A DNA stretch of 64,000 nucleotides from assembly GCA_964476625.1 (NCBI GenBank), contig CAYZBJ010000003.1, forward strand, positions 1 to 64,000, in the 5' to 3' direction. Position 1 is the first letter of the stretch, and the number at the start of each line of letters is the position of its first letter. Both the position numbers and the translations under genes were made by a program. Below, piece by piece: positions 51,341-59,592 of the stretch. The notes under the pieces are model-generated. The model saw nothing but the letters and a program-made list of their open reading frames with translations, was not told the DNA's origin and did not search any database. This DNA comes from JAMLIN01 sp964476625 (GTDB lineage Bacteria > Pseudomonadota > Gammaproteobacteria > Burkholderiales > Burkholderiaceae_E).

Positions 51341-52651
51341 CTATTGCGCCATGAGGCTCGGCAACCAGAGGGCGATGGCGGGGAACACGGCGATGAGAAC
51401 GAACATGATCAGGTCGATCACGATGAACCAGGTCGTGCCACGGAAAATGTCGCCGATGTTCACCTGGTCGCCGAGCGATGCCTTGACGATGTAGCAGTTC
51501 AGGCCCACCGGCGGCGTCACCAAGCCGATTTCGATCAGCTTCACGACGAGCACGCCGACCCAGACCATGTCCATGTTCGCCGCCTCGAACATCGGCATCA
51601 TGATCGGCAAGGTGATCAGGATGATGCCCAGCGGATCGAGGAACATGCCGAGGATGATGTAGACCACGGCCATGAACAGGACGATGTGCCAGACCTCGGT
51701 ATCGCCGCTCTCGACGAAGCCGGCAGCGAGCGTCGGCAGTCCGCTCATCGTCATGAAGCGCGTGAGCAGGACCGCGCCGATCACGATGAACAGGATGGCG
51801 GCCAGGCTCTTGACTGTCTCGACCTGGGATTCCCAGAACTGCCGCCACGACAGCTTCTTCATCGCCACCGCGATCACCAGCGCGCCGAACGCGCCGAACG
51901 CGCCGGCCTCGGTCGCCGACGTCATGCCGGTGTAGAGCCCGGCGATCACGATGAAGATCAGCACCGGTAGCGGCCAGACCTCGCCGAGCGCCCTCATCTT
52001 CTCGCGCATCGGCGGCTTCTCGTTCAGCCGCGGCGCGAGTTCCGGATTGAGCCAGCAGCGGATCACGATCATGGCGATGTAGCCGATCGCGGTCAGTACG
52101 CCAGGCAGGATGCCGGCGATGAACAGCTTGCCGATCGGCGTCTCGGTATACCAGCCGTACAGGATGAACAGGATCGAGGGCGGGATCATCGAACCGATCG
52201 TGCCGGCGCAAGCGACCGTGGCCGAGGCGAGGGCCGGCTGGTATTTCGCCTTGAGCATCTCGGGTACCGAGATCTTGCTCATGGCGGCGGCCATCGCGAG
52301 GCTCGAACCCGATGCCGCGGCAAAGCCGGCGCAGGCGGCAGCGGTCGCGACCGCCAGGCCGCCCGGCAGCCGTATCAGCCAGAGGCGGGCCGCGTGGTAC
52401 AGCCGCCCGGTGATACCCGAATGATGAGCGAACGCGCCCATGAGGATGAACATCGGGATCGCCGAGAGCGTCCAGCTCGCGGAGAACTCGTGCGGAACGG
52501 TGCCGAGCTGGCGCCATGCAACCGCGAAGTCGCGCAGGAACCAGATGCCGCAGAACGAGATGAAGATCAGGGCAAACCCGATCGGAACCCGGATCGCCAG
52601 CAGGGCGAGCAGTGCGACGATACCGATCAGGCCGGAGTAGAGGGGATCCAT
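51341..52651 (-). CDS. dctM: TRAP transporter large permease
   Basis: 436 residues with about 12 hydrophobic helices, the size of the DctM family. Conserved stretches FILMGAFAHHSGITGRLYHAA, GSLAMAAAMSKISVPEML, and TPPVGLNCYIVKASLG identify it. With DctQ and DctP it forms a sodium-driven importer for carboxylates; the start lies 7 bases after dctQ. Confidence 0.94.
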   Translation of the reverse strand: MDPLYSGLIGIVALLALLAIRVPIGFALIFISFCGIWFLRDFAVAWRQLGTVPHEFSASWTLSAIPMFILMGAFAHHSGITGRLYHAARLWLIRLPGGLAVATAAACAGFAAASGSSLAMAAAMSKISVPEMLKAKYQPALASATVACAGTIGSMIPPSILFILYGWYTETPIGKLFIAGILPGVLTAIGYIAMIVIRCWLNPELAPRLNEKPPMREKMRALGEVWPLPVLIFIVIAGLYTGMTSATEAGAFGAFGALVIAVAMKKLSWRQFWESQVETVKSLAAILFIVIGAVLLTRFMTMSGLPTLAAGFVESGDTEVWHIVLFMAVVYIILGMFLDPLGIILITLPIMMPMFEAANMDMVWVGVLVVKLIEIGLVTPPVGLNCYIVKASLGDQVNIGDIFRGTTWFIVIDLIMFVLIAVFPAIALWLPSLMAQ

Positions 52652-52658
52652 GCTGGTG

Positions 52659-53216
52659 TCATTCCGTTCGGACTTGAGCCGGCTCGATGCCGTGCGCGAA
52701 CCTCGGGCGATGCGGTTTGCCGAAGCGGGAGATGTCCTGGATGATCTGCAGCGCCAGGATCGCCGACACCAGGGTGAATGCGATGGCGATCACCCAGCGC
52801 ACCCACCAGACCGGCAGGAAGGAGTCGACCAGGTAGACGACTTCGAGGATCTGCGTCTTCTTGATCGCGATGCCGATGGTCGCCCACGCGATCAGCGCAC
52901 ACAGGAAGAAGGCGATCAGCGACGAGACCAGCGTCGCGACCCGGCCGACCGGGCTATCCGGGTCCGGGATGAACAACTCGATGATCAGGTGATCGCGGTC
53001 GTACTGCACCAGCGCCATCGGCAGGAAGCAGATGCAGACCATGTAGATGCTCTCGACGATCTCCAGCGTCGCGTGCACCGGCTTGTGGAAGAAGGTCCGG
53101 CCGATGACGTCGGCGGTGACGTTGAGCATCATCAGGATCGTGATGACCGACGCGAGCGCCGTCATCACGATCGCCGGACCCCGCAGGATCCGCAGGAGCC
53201 GCTCCACCATGATCAA
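52659..53216 (-). CDS. dctQ: TRAP transporter small permease
   Basis: 185 residues with four membrane helices and the DctQ-type RLLRILRGP N-terminus followed by a hydrophobic helix. It is the small membrane subunit linking DctP and DctM. Positioned between dctP and dctM with short gaps (19 and 7 bases). Confidence 0.9.
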   Translation of the reverse strand: MIMVERLLRILRGPAIVMTALASVITILMMLNVTADVIGRTFFHKPVHATLEIVESIYMVCICFLPMALVQYDRDHLIIELFIPDPDSPVGRVATLVSSLIAFFLCALIAWATIGIAIKKTQILEVVYLVDSFLPVWWVRWVIAIAFTLVSAILALQIIQDISRFGKPHRPRFAHGIEPAQVRTE

Positions 53217-53235
53217 TCTCCGTCCGGCCCGGCGC

Positions 53236-54354
53236 TCAGTACGTCACCTTGCTGAAGATCTCCCGATTCAGCGCTTCTTCGTACCTGGCGCGATCCTCAC
53301 CGATCTCGGCGACGATCTTCTGCCACTTCTGGTGGATGGGCGGGAATTTCTCCATCATTTCGCGCACGCCGGTCAGGCGCCGCTTCTCGCCTTCGGCGAC
53401 CGTCAGGTCGACCAGCTTGCCGAGGTAGCGATTGCGCGCGTCGAGCAGGCTCTGCTCGGGATCGACCCACGTGACGCCCTTGGCCTCGGACTCCTTTCTC
53501 GCGTTGGCAGCTTCTTCCATGTAGCGGAAGGTGATGTCGGTCGCGAGCCAGGCGAGATTGGACGTGATCAGCTTCTGCTTTTCGGCTGGCAGGTTCTCCC
53601 ACTTGTCCGCGTTGACCAGGAAAGGGGTGCCGCTCATGTAGACCCCGAACGGCGCGGTGATCATGAACTTCACGACCTCGTTGAAGCTGTACGCCTTGAG
53701 GTGCGCCTCGGCGGCGTAGGTACAGTCCGCCTGGCCGCGCTGGAGCGCTTCGTAGGTATCGGTGATCGGAATGTTCACCGGTACGCCACCGAACTCCCTG
53801 GTCACCAGGCCGAACGAGCCGGCGGCGCGAATCTTCCGGCCTTCGAGCTTCTCGGCCGAATTGAAGTTCTCGCGGCACGCGAGGTTGTAGTGCGTGGTCG
53901 ACGCATGGACCATCGCGATCACGCCGTTCTTGCGCCAGTCCTGCTTGCACTGCGGGCAATTGAGCAGCATGTACTCGTTGGCCGCGGCGGTCATGACCAT
54001 CGCGTTCTCGCCGACGCCGCCGTTGCGCGACGCGGATATCTGGTTCGGCAGTTCGGACGATGTGTAGGAGTCGATCACGTAGCTGGCGTCGACGAGCCCG
54101 TCACGCACCGACGCCATCGCCTGCTTGTTCTTCGCAACGACTTCGCCCGGATACCACTTGTACTTGAATTCGCCCCCGCTTTTCTCGGCGAGCTTCTCGA
54201 GCCAGGCCTCGATCCCCTTGTTCACCGCATGGTTCGCGGGCAGGGGGCTGGCCACGTTGAGGGTGATCTCCTTGGCGAGCGCTGCGCCGGAGAACGAGAA
54301 CACGATTGCGGTGGCCAGTGCGGCGACGGCCCGGCGAACGGAATTCGCTTGCAT
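53236..54354 (-). CDS. dctP: TRAP transporter solute-binding protein
   Basis: 372 residues. Signal peptide at about 1-27 (RRAVAALATAIVFSFSGAALA). The periplasmic binding domain has GRKIRAAGSFGLVTREFGGVPVNIPITDTYEALQRG, broken here for length, containing the Arg that normally binds a carboxylate. A Cys pair (NCPQCKQ) near residue 130 is unusual and might form a disulfide. ATG 54354 follows GGAGACACCAGC. It is the first gene of the importer operon. The ligand is not known; downstream genes suggest an organic acid that is activated with CoA. Confidence 0.9.
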   Translation of the reverse strand: MQANSVRRAVAALATAIVFSFSGAALAKEITLNVASPLPANHAVNKGIEAWLEKLAEKSGGEFKYKWYPGEVVAKNKQAMASVRDGLVDASYVIDSYTSSELPNQISASRNGGVGENAMVMTAAANEYMLLNCPQCKQDWRKNGVIAMVHASTTHYNLACRENFNSAEKLEGRKIRAAGSFGLVTREFGGVPVNIPITDTYEALQRGQADCTYAAEAHLKAYSFNEVVKFMITAPFGVYMSGTPFLVNADKWENLPAEKQKLITSNLAWLATDITFRYMEEAANARKESEAKGVTWVDPEQSLLDARNRYLGKLVDLTVAEGEKRRLTGVREMMEKFPPIHQKWQKIVAEIGEDRARYEEALNREIFSKVTY

Positions 54355-54395
54355 GCTGGTGTCTCCTCCATGGTGAGCCTTGAGGCTTCGGGCCA

Positions 54396-54425
54396 ATTAG
54401 GCGACCAAACTTACCGTTCAGTCAA
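54396..54425 (-). promoter_or_regulatory. Promoter of the dctPQM operon
   Basis: On the minus strand: -35 TTGACT (54425-54420, 5 of 6), 18-base spacer, -10 CCTAAT (54401-54396, 4 of 6), about 40 bases before dctP. Confidence 0.5.
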
Positions 54426-54442
54426 TCCCTTGACCTATCGGT
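54413..54442. promoter_or_regulatory. 30-bp interrupted dyad, likely operator upstream of dctP
   Basis: ACCG-N4-GTCAA-N4-TTGAC-N4-CGGT is a perfect dyad in all specified positions and covers the -35 of the dctP promoter. A second inverted repeat, TCGGTGA-AA-TCACCGA (54438-54453), begins where the first ends. TetR- or GntR-type dimers bind sites of this size. Confidence 0.6.
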
Positions 54443-54549
54443 GAAATCACCGACCGACAGGACCCATCCAGTCGATCGGTCCCTGCAGGCTCATTTGGTG
54501 AGCCCGCCGCCCCGGAAGCTCGGCGCCTGTCCAGGAGCCGGCTGCCACC

Positions 54550-56691
54550 ATGAACGACCGTACCGATCCCGCCCTGCTCGAAGCAGGTGACCTCGCCCTG
54601 CCCGCGCCCGCCGCCGCATCCTGGCTGGCCACCCTCAATCCGGCCCAGCGCGAGGCAGCGGGCTGGGGTGGGCCGGGCGCCGATGGCCGGTTCCGCGCCG
54701 GCCCGCAACTCGTCATCGCCGGGGCCGGCACCGGCAAGACGGCCATGCTCGCGCACCGGGTTGCGCACCTCGTGGTCGCGGGCGTCGCCCCCGAGCGCAT
54801 CGCGTTGCTCACCTTTTCACGGCGCGCGGCGCAGGAGATGATCCGCCGGGCCGAATCCCTGGTCGGCAAGGCGCTTGCCGAACGCGCCGGCGGCCAGGGT
54901 CGCATCGCGATCCGCCTGCCCTGGGCGGGCACTTTCCACGCCATCGGCGCGCGCCTGCTGCGCGAACACGCCGCGCGAATCGGGCTCGACCCCGCCTTCG
55001 GCATCCTCGACCGGAGCGATGCCGCCGACCTGCTCGACCAGGTCCGCCATGAACAGGAGCTGTCCTCGCAGCGGCGCCGTTTCCCCCGCAAGGAGACCTG
55101 CCTGGGCATCTACTCGTTCGCGGTCAATACCGGCTGGCCGCTCGAGCGAGTCCTGCAGGAGAACTTTCCCTGGTGCCTCGAATGGGCCGGGGAGCTCCGT
55201 GGCCTGTTTCGCGGCTATGTCGAGCGCAAGCTGGAACACGGCGTACTCGACTACGACGACCTGCTGCTCTGGTGGGACGCCGCCCTGGCCGACCGGGCGC
55301 TGGCCGAGGAGATCGGCGAGCGCTTCGACCATGTCCTGGTCGACGAGTACCAGGACACCAATGCGCTGCAGGCGCGCATCCTGCTCGCCATGAAACCCGA
55401 CGGCGAAGGCCTCACCGTGGTCGGCGACGATGCCCAGTCCATCTACGCTTTCCGCGCCGCCGAGGTCGACAACATCCTCGGCTTCCCAGCCTGCTTCGAC
55501 CCGCCGGCGCGGCAGGTCACGCTCACCACGAACTACCGCTCGCGCCAGCCGATCCTCGACCTCGCCAACACACTGATCGCCGAAGGCGAACGCCAGTATC
55601 CGCGCAGCCTGCAGGCGCATCGCGGCGGCGCCGCGGCGATGCCGCGGCTGGTCACCGTGCTCGACGACCGGGCGCAGAGCGACTGGCTGATCGACGAGGT
55701 CCTGCGCCAGCGCGAAGCGGGGGTCGACCTGCGCCGGCAGGCTGTGCTGTTTCGCACCGCCTGGCACAGCGACGCACTCGAGATCGAGCTGGTGCGGCGC
55801 AACGTCCCCTTCGTGAAGTACGGCGGCCTGAAGTTCCTCGAATCAGCCCACGTCAAGGACCTGCTCGCCGTCATGCGCTGGGCCGACAACCCGCGCAACG
55901 GCATCGCCGCCTTCCGCACCCTGCAACTGCTGCCGGGCATCGGCCCGGCCCATGCGCAAAGGCTCTTCGAGCAGGTCGCCGGCAATGCCGGGCGCTTCGA
56001 CACGCTCGCCGACGCCGATGCGCCGGCCGCCGCCGGCGATGCCTGGCCCGCCCTGGTCGACCTGCTACACCGCCTGGCCGCGCCGGACGCTGCCTGGCCG
56101 GCGCAGGTCGAGCCCGTGCGCCGCTGGTACCAGCCCCTGCTGGAAGCGCGCTTCGACGATGCCGCCGTACGCGCTGCCGACCTCGACATGCTGGTCGCCG
56201 TGGCCGGCCAGTTCGACTCCCGCGAACGCTTCCTCACCGAACTCACCCTCGACCCGCCGCAGGCGAGCGGCGACCTCGCCGGCGACCCGCTGCTCGACGA
56301 GGACTTCCTCGTCCTCTCGACGGTGCATTCGGCCAAGGGCCGCGAATGGGACGGCGTCTACCTGATCAACGTCGCCGACGGCAGCTTTCCCAATGAGTAC
56401 GCCACCGGCGACGCCGCCGCCATCGAGGAGGAGCGCCGGCTGCTCTATGTCGGCATCACCCGGGCGCGCGACAGCCTGTGCCTGGTCGAGCCGCTGCGCT
56501 ATCGCACCACCCAGCAGCCGCGCCTCGGCGGCGACTACGTCCATGGCGCGCGCAGCCGCTTCCTGACGCCGGCGGTGCTGGCCAGGCTCGACGCCACGCC
56601 GCTGGCCTCGCGCGCCGACGCCGGCCCGGTGCCGCGGGCGCGCGGCGGCCCGGCCGTCGATGTCGCGGCGCGACTGCGGGCGCGCTGGTGA
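54550..56691 (+). CDS. UvrD/Rep-family superfamily 1 DNA helicase
   Basis: 713 residues. Motif I IAGAGTGKTAML, Ia LLTFSRRAAQEM, II LVDEYQDTN, III VGDDAQSIYAFRAAE, IV TTNYRSRQPIL, V VLSTVHSAKGREWDGVYL, VI LYVGITRARD: a complete ATP-dependent 3'-5' DNA helicase. Length is near PcrA/UvrD (about 720), but the N-terminus has an extra 30 residues before motif Q (TLNPAQREA). Its function (repair, replication restart) is inferred from family. It is the sole gene in its direction here and diverges from dctP. Confidence 0.92.
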   Translation: MNDRTDPALLEAGDLALPAPAAASWLATLNPAQREAAGWGGPGADGRFRAGPQLVIAGAGTGKTAMLAHRVAHLVVAGVAPERIALLTFSRRAAQEMIRRAESLVGKALAERAGGQGRIAIRLPWAGTFHAIGARLLREHAARIGLDPAFGILDRSDAADLLDQVRHEQELSSQRRRFPRKETCLGIYSFAVNTGWPLERVLQENFPWCLEWAGELRGLFRGYVERKLEHGVLDYDDLLLWWDAALADRALAEEIGERFDHVLVDEYQDTNALQARILLAMKPDGEGLTVVGDDAQSIYAFRAAEVDNILGFPACFDPPARQVTLTTNYRSRQPILDLANTLIAEGERQYPRSLQAHRGGAAAMPRLVTVLDDRAQSDWLIDEVLRQREAGVDLRRQAVLFRTAWHSDALEIELVRRNVPFVKYGGLKFLESAHVKDLLAVMRWADNPRNGIAAFRTLQLLPGIGPAHAQRLFEQVAGNAGRFDTLADADAPAAAGDAWPALVDLLHRLAAPDAAWPAQVEPVRRWYQPLLEARFDDAAVRAADLDMLVAVAGQFDSRERFLTELTLDPPQASGDLAGDPLLDEDFLVLSTVHSAKGREWDGVYLINVADGSFPNEYATGDAAAIEEERRLLYVGITRARDSLCLVEPLRYRTTQQPRLGGDYVHGARSRFLTPAVLARLDATPLASRADAGPVPRARGGPAVDVAARLRARW

Positions 56692-57358
56692 GGCGTCGCG
56701 GCAGGCAAGCGATCGCAGGCTCCATTCAGGGGCGCCGCGGCAAACATCCGTCGTCGCCTGCGGTTTTCCGGAGGCGCCGCGCCAGGCGACCGTCGTCGTG
56801 GCTCATACCGGGGCGGTCGGCTGCGCCGACTGCACTGCGGTGCTCGGTCGCGAGGCGCGCGCAGAACTCGCTGCGCGCTCCTTCGGCGCGCTACGCTCGG
56901 ACAGGCTGCGCGAGTCGGAAGTGGAAGCGGCCATGCTACGCATGACCGCCGCCCCGCGCCCTGCGCGCCTCGCCGCCCCGGAAATCGCCCCGCCGCCGGC
57001 CACCTGCCGCGGCGTTGAGACGTTCCGGGACTTCGCCGCAGATTGCCTGCGCCACGACAAAGGCGACTGCGGCCGCGGCGCGCAGCGACTGGTGTGGCGC
57101 CGAGAAGCGCAGCGAGACTGACGCGCGCCGACAGGCGCGGGGCTGGCTCGCGAGCATCGCAGGACGACGGCGAAGCCGGCCGCCACACTGGAGCGTAGCG
57201 ACGTGGTCGCAGGCGCCTTTGAAACGGACAAGCGTCGGAGCGGCGCGACGTGGTCGCAGGCGACTTTGCCACGGAAAAGCGTCGGAGCGGCGCGACGTGG
57301 TCGCAGGCGACCTTGACACGAACCGCCCGGAAGGCGCGAGAAGAGGCGCCGCAGGCGG
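56692..57358. other. 667-bp intergenic region, mosaic repeats, no gene
   Basis: No reading frame here has a believable start or domain. The right part contains three tandem 47-bp repeats. The left part contains repeated short words (AGCGNNGCGACG, GCGCAGCGA) in a very GC-rich context, like decayed mosaic repeat DNA. Confidence 0.5.
57191..57331. repeat. Three tandem 47-bp repeats
   Basis: Units begin at 57191, 57238 and 57285. The core GCGACGTGGTCGCAGGCG is shared by all three; units 1 and 2 also share CGGA.AAGCGTCG. The third diverges at its 3' end just before the VUT gene end. Possible roles are protein binding or slippage-prone repeat. Confidence 0.7.
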
Positions 57359-57910
57359 TTACGCCGAAGCCGCCCGCCGGCGCGCCAGCGCCCCGATCAC
57401 GATCGCCGCGAGCAGCGACATCCACAGCTTGCCGACCACCTGCCCCGGCAGGTAGGCGAACGAGCCGAACGCGATGCCGAGGAACAGCGCACTGTCGACG
57501 ATGGCGCCGGCCACCCCCGACGCCAGGATCGCGCCGGCGGGATAGCGACGGCGCAGTGGCGCGTAGACCGCGAAGTCGGCGAGCTCGGACACCAGGAAGG
57601 CGGCGCCGGAGGCGACCACCAGGGCCGGGGGCGCAAGCAGGGTCGACAGGGCGGTGCCCGCGAGAATCGCGGCCAGCGCCCAGCGGGCGCCGAGGCTGGC
57701 GTGGATCGCATCGCGCAGCACCAGGGCGAGCCCGATGACGAGCACGCCGCTGGGCGCCATCAGCCCGGGCGCGACCGGCACCAGGCAGGGGCCGTCGGGG
57801 ACACAGGTCGTGCCGACATGCTGGATCAGCCAGTTGGCCGCGGGAATCGTCGCGATGAAAGCCGCGAGCCACAGGAAGCGCAGTGGCCGGGTCGCCGGTT
57901 CGATGTTCAT
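57359..57910 (-). CDS. VUT-family (YhhQ-like) transporter, probably queuosine precursor
   Basis: 183 residues with about five or six membrane helices. Recognised pattern: IPAANWLIQHVG at about 21-32, and SELADFAVYAPLRRR plus FGSFAYLPGQVVGKLWM, typical of VUT/YhhQ proteins that import queuosine precursors preQ0/preQ1. It lies 33 bases after queC in the same direction, which supports that substrate. Confidence 0.85.
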   Translation of the reverse strand: MNIEPATRPLRFLWLAAFIATIPAANWLIQHVGTTCVPDGPCLVPVAPGLMAPSGVLVIGLALVLRDAIHASLGARWALAAILAGTALSTLLAPPALVVASGAAFLVSELADFAVYAPLRRRYPAGAILASGVAGAIVDSALFLGIAFGSFAYLPGQVVGKLWMSLLAAIVIGALARRRAASA

Positions 57911-57943
57911 GACGGGTTCGAGTATTCGGGGGGAAGAAGGCGT

Positions 57944-58681
57944 TCAGGAATGGCCGGGCGCATCGCCCTGGCCGGGGGCGCGGAATGCGCGCCAGCCGGC
58001 GGCGCGCAGTTCGCAGGCGGGACAGGCGCCGCAACCGTAGCCCCATTCATGGCGATGCTCGCGATCGCCGAGGTAGCAGGTATGGGTCGACTCGACGACC
58101 AGCTCGAGCAGCCGCTCGCCACCGAGGCCACGGGCGAGTTCCCAGGTCGCGGCCTTGTCGATCCACATCAGCGGCGTCTCGATCCGCAGCCGCGTATCCA
58201 TGCCGAGGTTGAGTGCGACCTGCATCGCCTTGACGGTATCGTCGCGGCAATCCGGGTAGCCCGAGAAATCGGTCTCGCAGACCCCCGTGACCAGGACGCC
58301 GAGCCCGCGGCGATAGGCGATCGCCGCCGCCAGTGTCAGGAACATGAGGTTGCGGCCCGGCACGAAGGTGTCGGGCAACCCGGCCTCGCCCATCGCGATC
58401 GCACGGTCGCGGGTCAGGGAGGTATCGCTGATCTCGCCCAGCACCGAGAGATCGAGCAGGTGGTCCGCGCCGAGGCGCGCCGCCCATTGCGGGAAGCCTG
58501 CCGCGATCGCCTGGCGCAGGGGTTCGCGGCGCTCGAGCTCGACCGCATGACGCTGGCCGTAGGCGAAGCCGACCGTCTCGACGTGGGCGAAGCCGGCCAG
58601 CGCCCAGGCGAGACAGGTCGTCGAGTCCTGCCCCCCGGAGAACAGCACCAGGGCGCCGGCGGATGGGTCGTGATCGCGCAT
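57944..58681 (-). CDS. queC: 7-cyano-7-deazaguanine synthase
   Basis: 245 residues. QueC turns carboxy-deazaguanine into preQ0 with ATP and ammonia. P-loop pyrophosphatase motif LFSGGQDSTTC at about 13-23, GFAYGQRHAVE, VPGRNLMFL, and four zinc Cys in the C-terminal part: HTCYLG, then GCGACPACELR. ATG 58681 is preceded by CACAAT 6 bases upstream, a likely leaderless promoter; the frame open further upstream has no start signal. It is cotranscribed with the VUT gene. Confidence 0.95.
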   Translation of the reverse strand: MRDHDPSAGALVLFSGGQDSTTCLAWALAGFAHVETVGFAYGQRHAVELERREPLRQAIAAGFPQWAARLGADHLLDLSVLGEISDTSLTRDRAIAMGEAGLPDTFVPGRNLMFLTLAAAIAYRRGLGVLVTGVCETDFSGYPDCRDDTVKAMQVALNLGMDTRLRIETPLMWIDKAATWELARGLGGERLLELVVESTHTCYLGDREHRHEWGYGCGACPACELRAAGWRAFRAPGQGDAPGHS

Positions 58682-58687
58682 GCGCGT

Positions 58688-58693
58688 ATTGTG
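58688..58693 (-). promoter_or_regulatory. Candidate leaderless -10 box of queC
   Basis: CACAAT (4 of 6 on the minus strand) lies 6 bases before the ATG. No Shine-Dalgarno sequence is visible. Confidence 0.3.
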
Positions 58694-58784
58694 CCTCGTC
58701 GCCGCAGCGGCGCTGCCGCGGCGAACGGGCCGGCGGCCGGCACGCGAGGCCGGAAATCTCAATGCTGCGCTGCACAATTTGTAC

Positions 58785-58813
58785 TTGACAACACTGGCCG
58801 ATAGGTTCACAAT
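58785..58813 (+). promoter_or_regulatory. Promoter of the phasin gene
   Basis: -35 TTGACA (58785-58790, perfect), 17-base spacer, -10 CACAAT (58808-58813, 4 of 6). The -10 forms one arm of the inverted repeat CACAAT-TCG-ATTGTG (58808-58822), and TGCACAAT at 58771 is an inverted copy of ATTGTGCA at 58817. These are candidate sites for the PHA regulator PhaR. Confidence 0.6.
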
Positions 58814-58915
58814 TCGATTGTGCAATGCAGCAATTCCCATTGGGGTCTTGCGAACACATCCCGGGCGTCGAGTCGCATCCAGCGGCATTAGCGCCCCACA
58901 CACGGAGCCAATGCC

Positions 58916-59446
58916 ATGACCAAGCCCACCGAACAGTTCGCCAAGATGCAGGCCGACCAGGCCCGCAACCTCGGCACCGCAGCCACCCGCACCCTGGAAG
59001 GCTTCCAGAAGCTGGCCGAACTGAACCTCCAGACCGCGCGCGCCTCGATGGAAGCGAGCGGCGAACAGATCCGCGAACTGCTGGCCGCGCGTGACGTCAA
59101 GACCCTGACCGAGCTGGTGACCAGCTACAGCAAGCCCCAACCGGACGCCTTCAAGGCCTACGCCCAGGCCGTCTACGCGATCTCGCGCGAAACCGGCAGC
59201 GAACTGGCCAGCATCGTCGAGGAGCAGGTCGCCGAAAGCCAGCGCCAGCTCTACTCGGCCGTCGAGGAACTCGCCGCCAAGGCGCCCGCCGGCAGCGAAG
59301 GCGCGGTCGCCTTCACCCGCCAGGTGCTGGCCGCGTCGAGCACCGCCTACGAGCAGCTGAACAAGGCGGCCCGCCAATTCACCCAGATGGCCGATTCGAC
59401 GGTCAGCGGCGAAGCCCAGGGCGCCCGGCCGACCCGTCGCAAATAA
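58916..59446 (+). CDS. phaP: Phasin (polyhydroxyalkanoate granule surface protein)
   Basis: 176 residues, mostly amphipathic helix, with the Phasin_2 pattern QMADQARNLGTAATRTLEGFQKL, broken here for length, then LNLQTARASMEASGEQ, then VTSYSKPQPDAFKAYAQ. Phasins coat PHA granules and control their size. The promoter and dyads upstream suggest PhaR control. No phaC or phaA gene is present in this window. Confidence 0.92.
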   Translation: MTKPTEQFAKMQADQARNLGTAATRTLEGFQKLAELNLQTARASMEASGEQIRELLAARDVKTLTELVTSYSKPQPDAFKAYAQAVYAISRETGSELASIVEEQVAESQRQLYSAVEELAAKAPAGSEGAVAFTRQVLAASSTAYEQLNKAARQFTQMADSTVSGEAQGARPTRRK

Positions 59447-59519
59447 GCCGCGGACCGCAGGGCACGCCCCTGCAGGACGCCGCCAGGGCATCGAACACGC
59501 GTCGGCACACGCCGGCGCG

Positions 59520-59579
59520 GGAAAATGGGGTCAGACACCATTTTCCCGTTTGGGGAAATGGTGTCTGACCCCATTTTCC
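59520..59579. repeat. Nested GGGGTCAGAC hairpin element, copy 2
   Basis: Perfect 24-base arms (59520-59543 and 59556-59579) around a 12-base loop whose ends can also pair (CCC/GGG). The arms contain ATGGGGTCAGACACCAT. Located between convergent phasin and TerB genes; same geometry and core as copy 1 at 47008. It should form a strong terminator in both directions. Confidence 0.8.
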
Positions 59580-59592
59580 TCCAGGGGGCCCT

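Noticed and set aside
56660..57121. Plus-strand frame of 153 residues after the helicase
   Set aside because: Arg/Ala-rich, lies in the mosaic repeat region, has no ribosome-binding site or domain.
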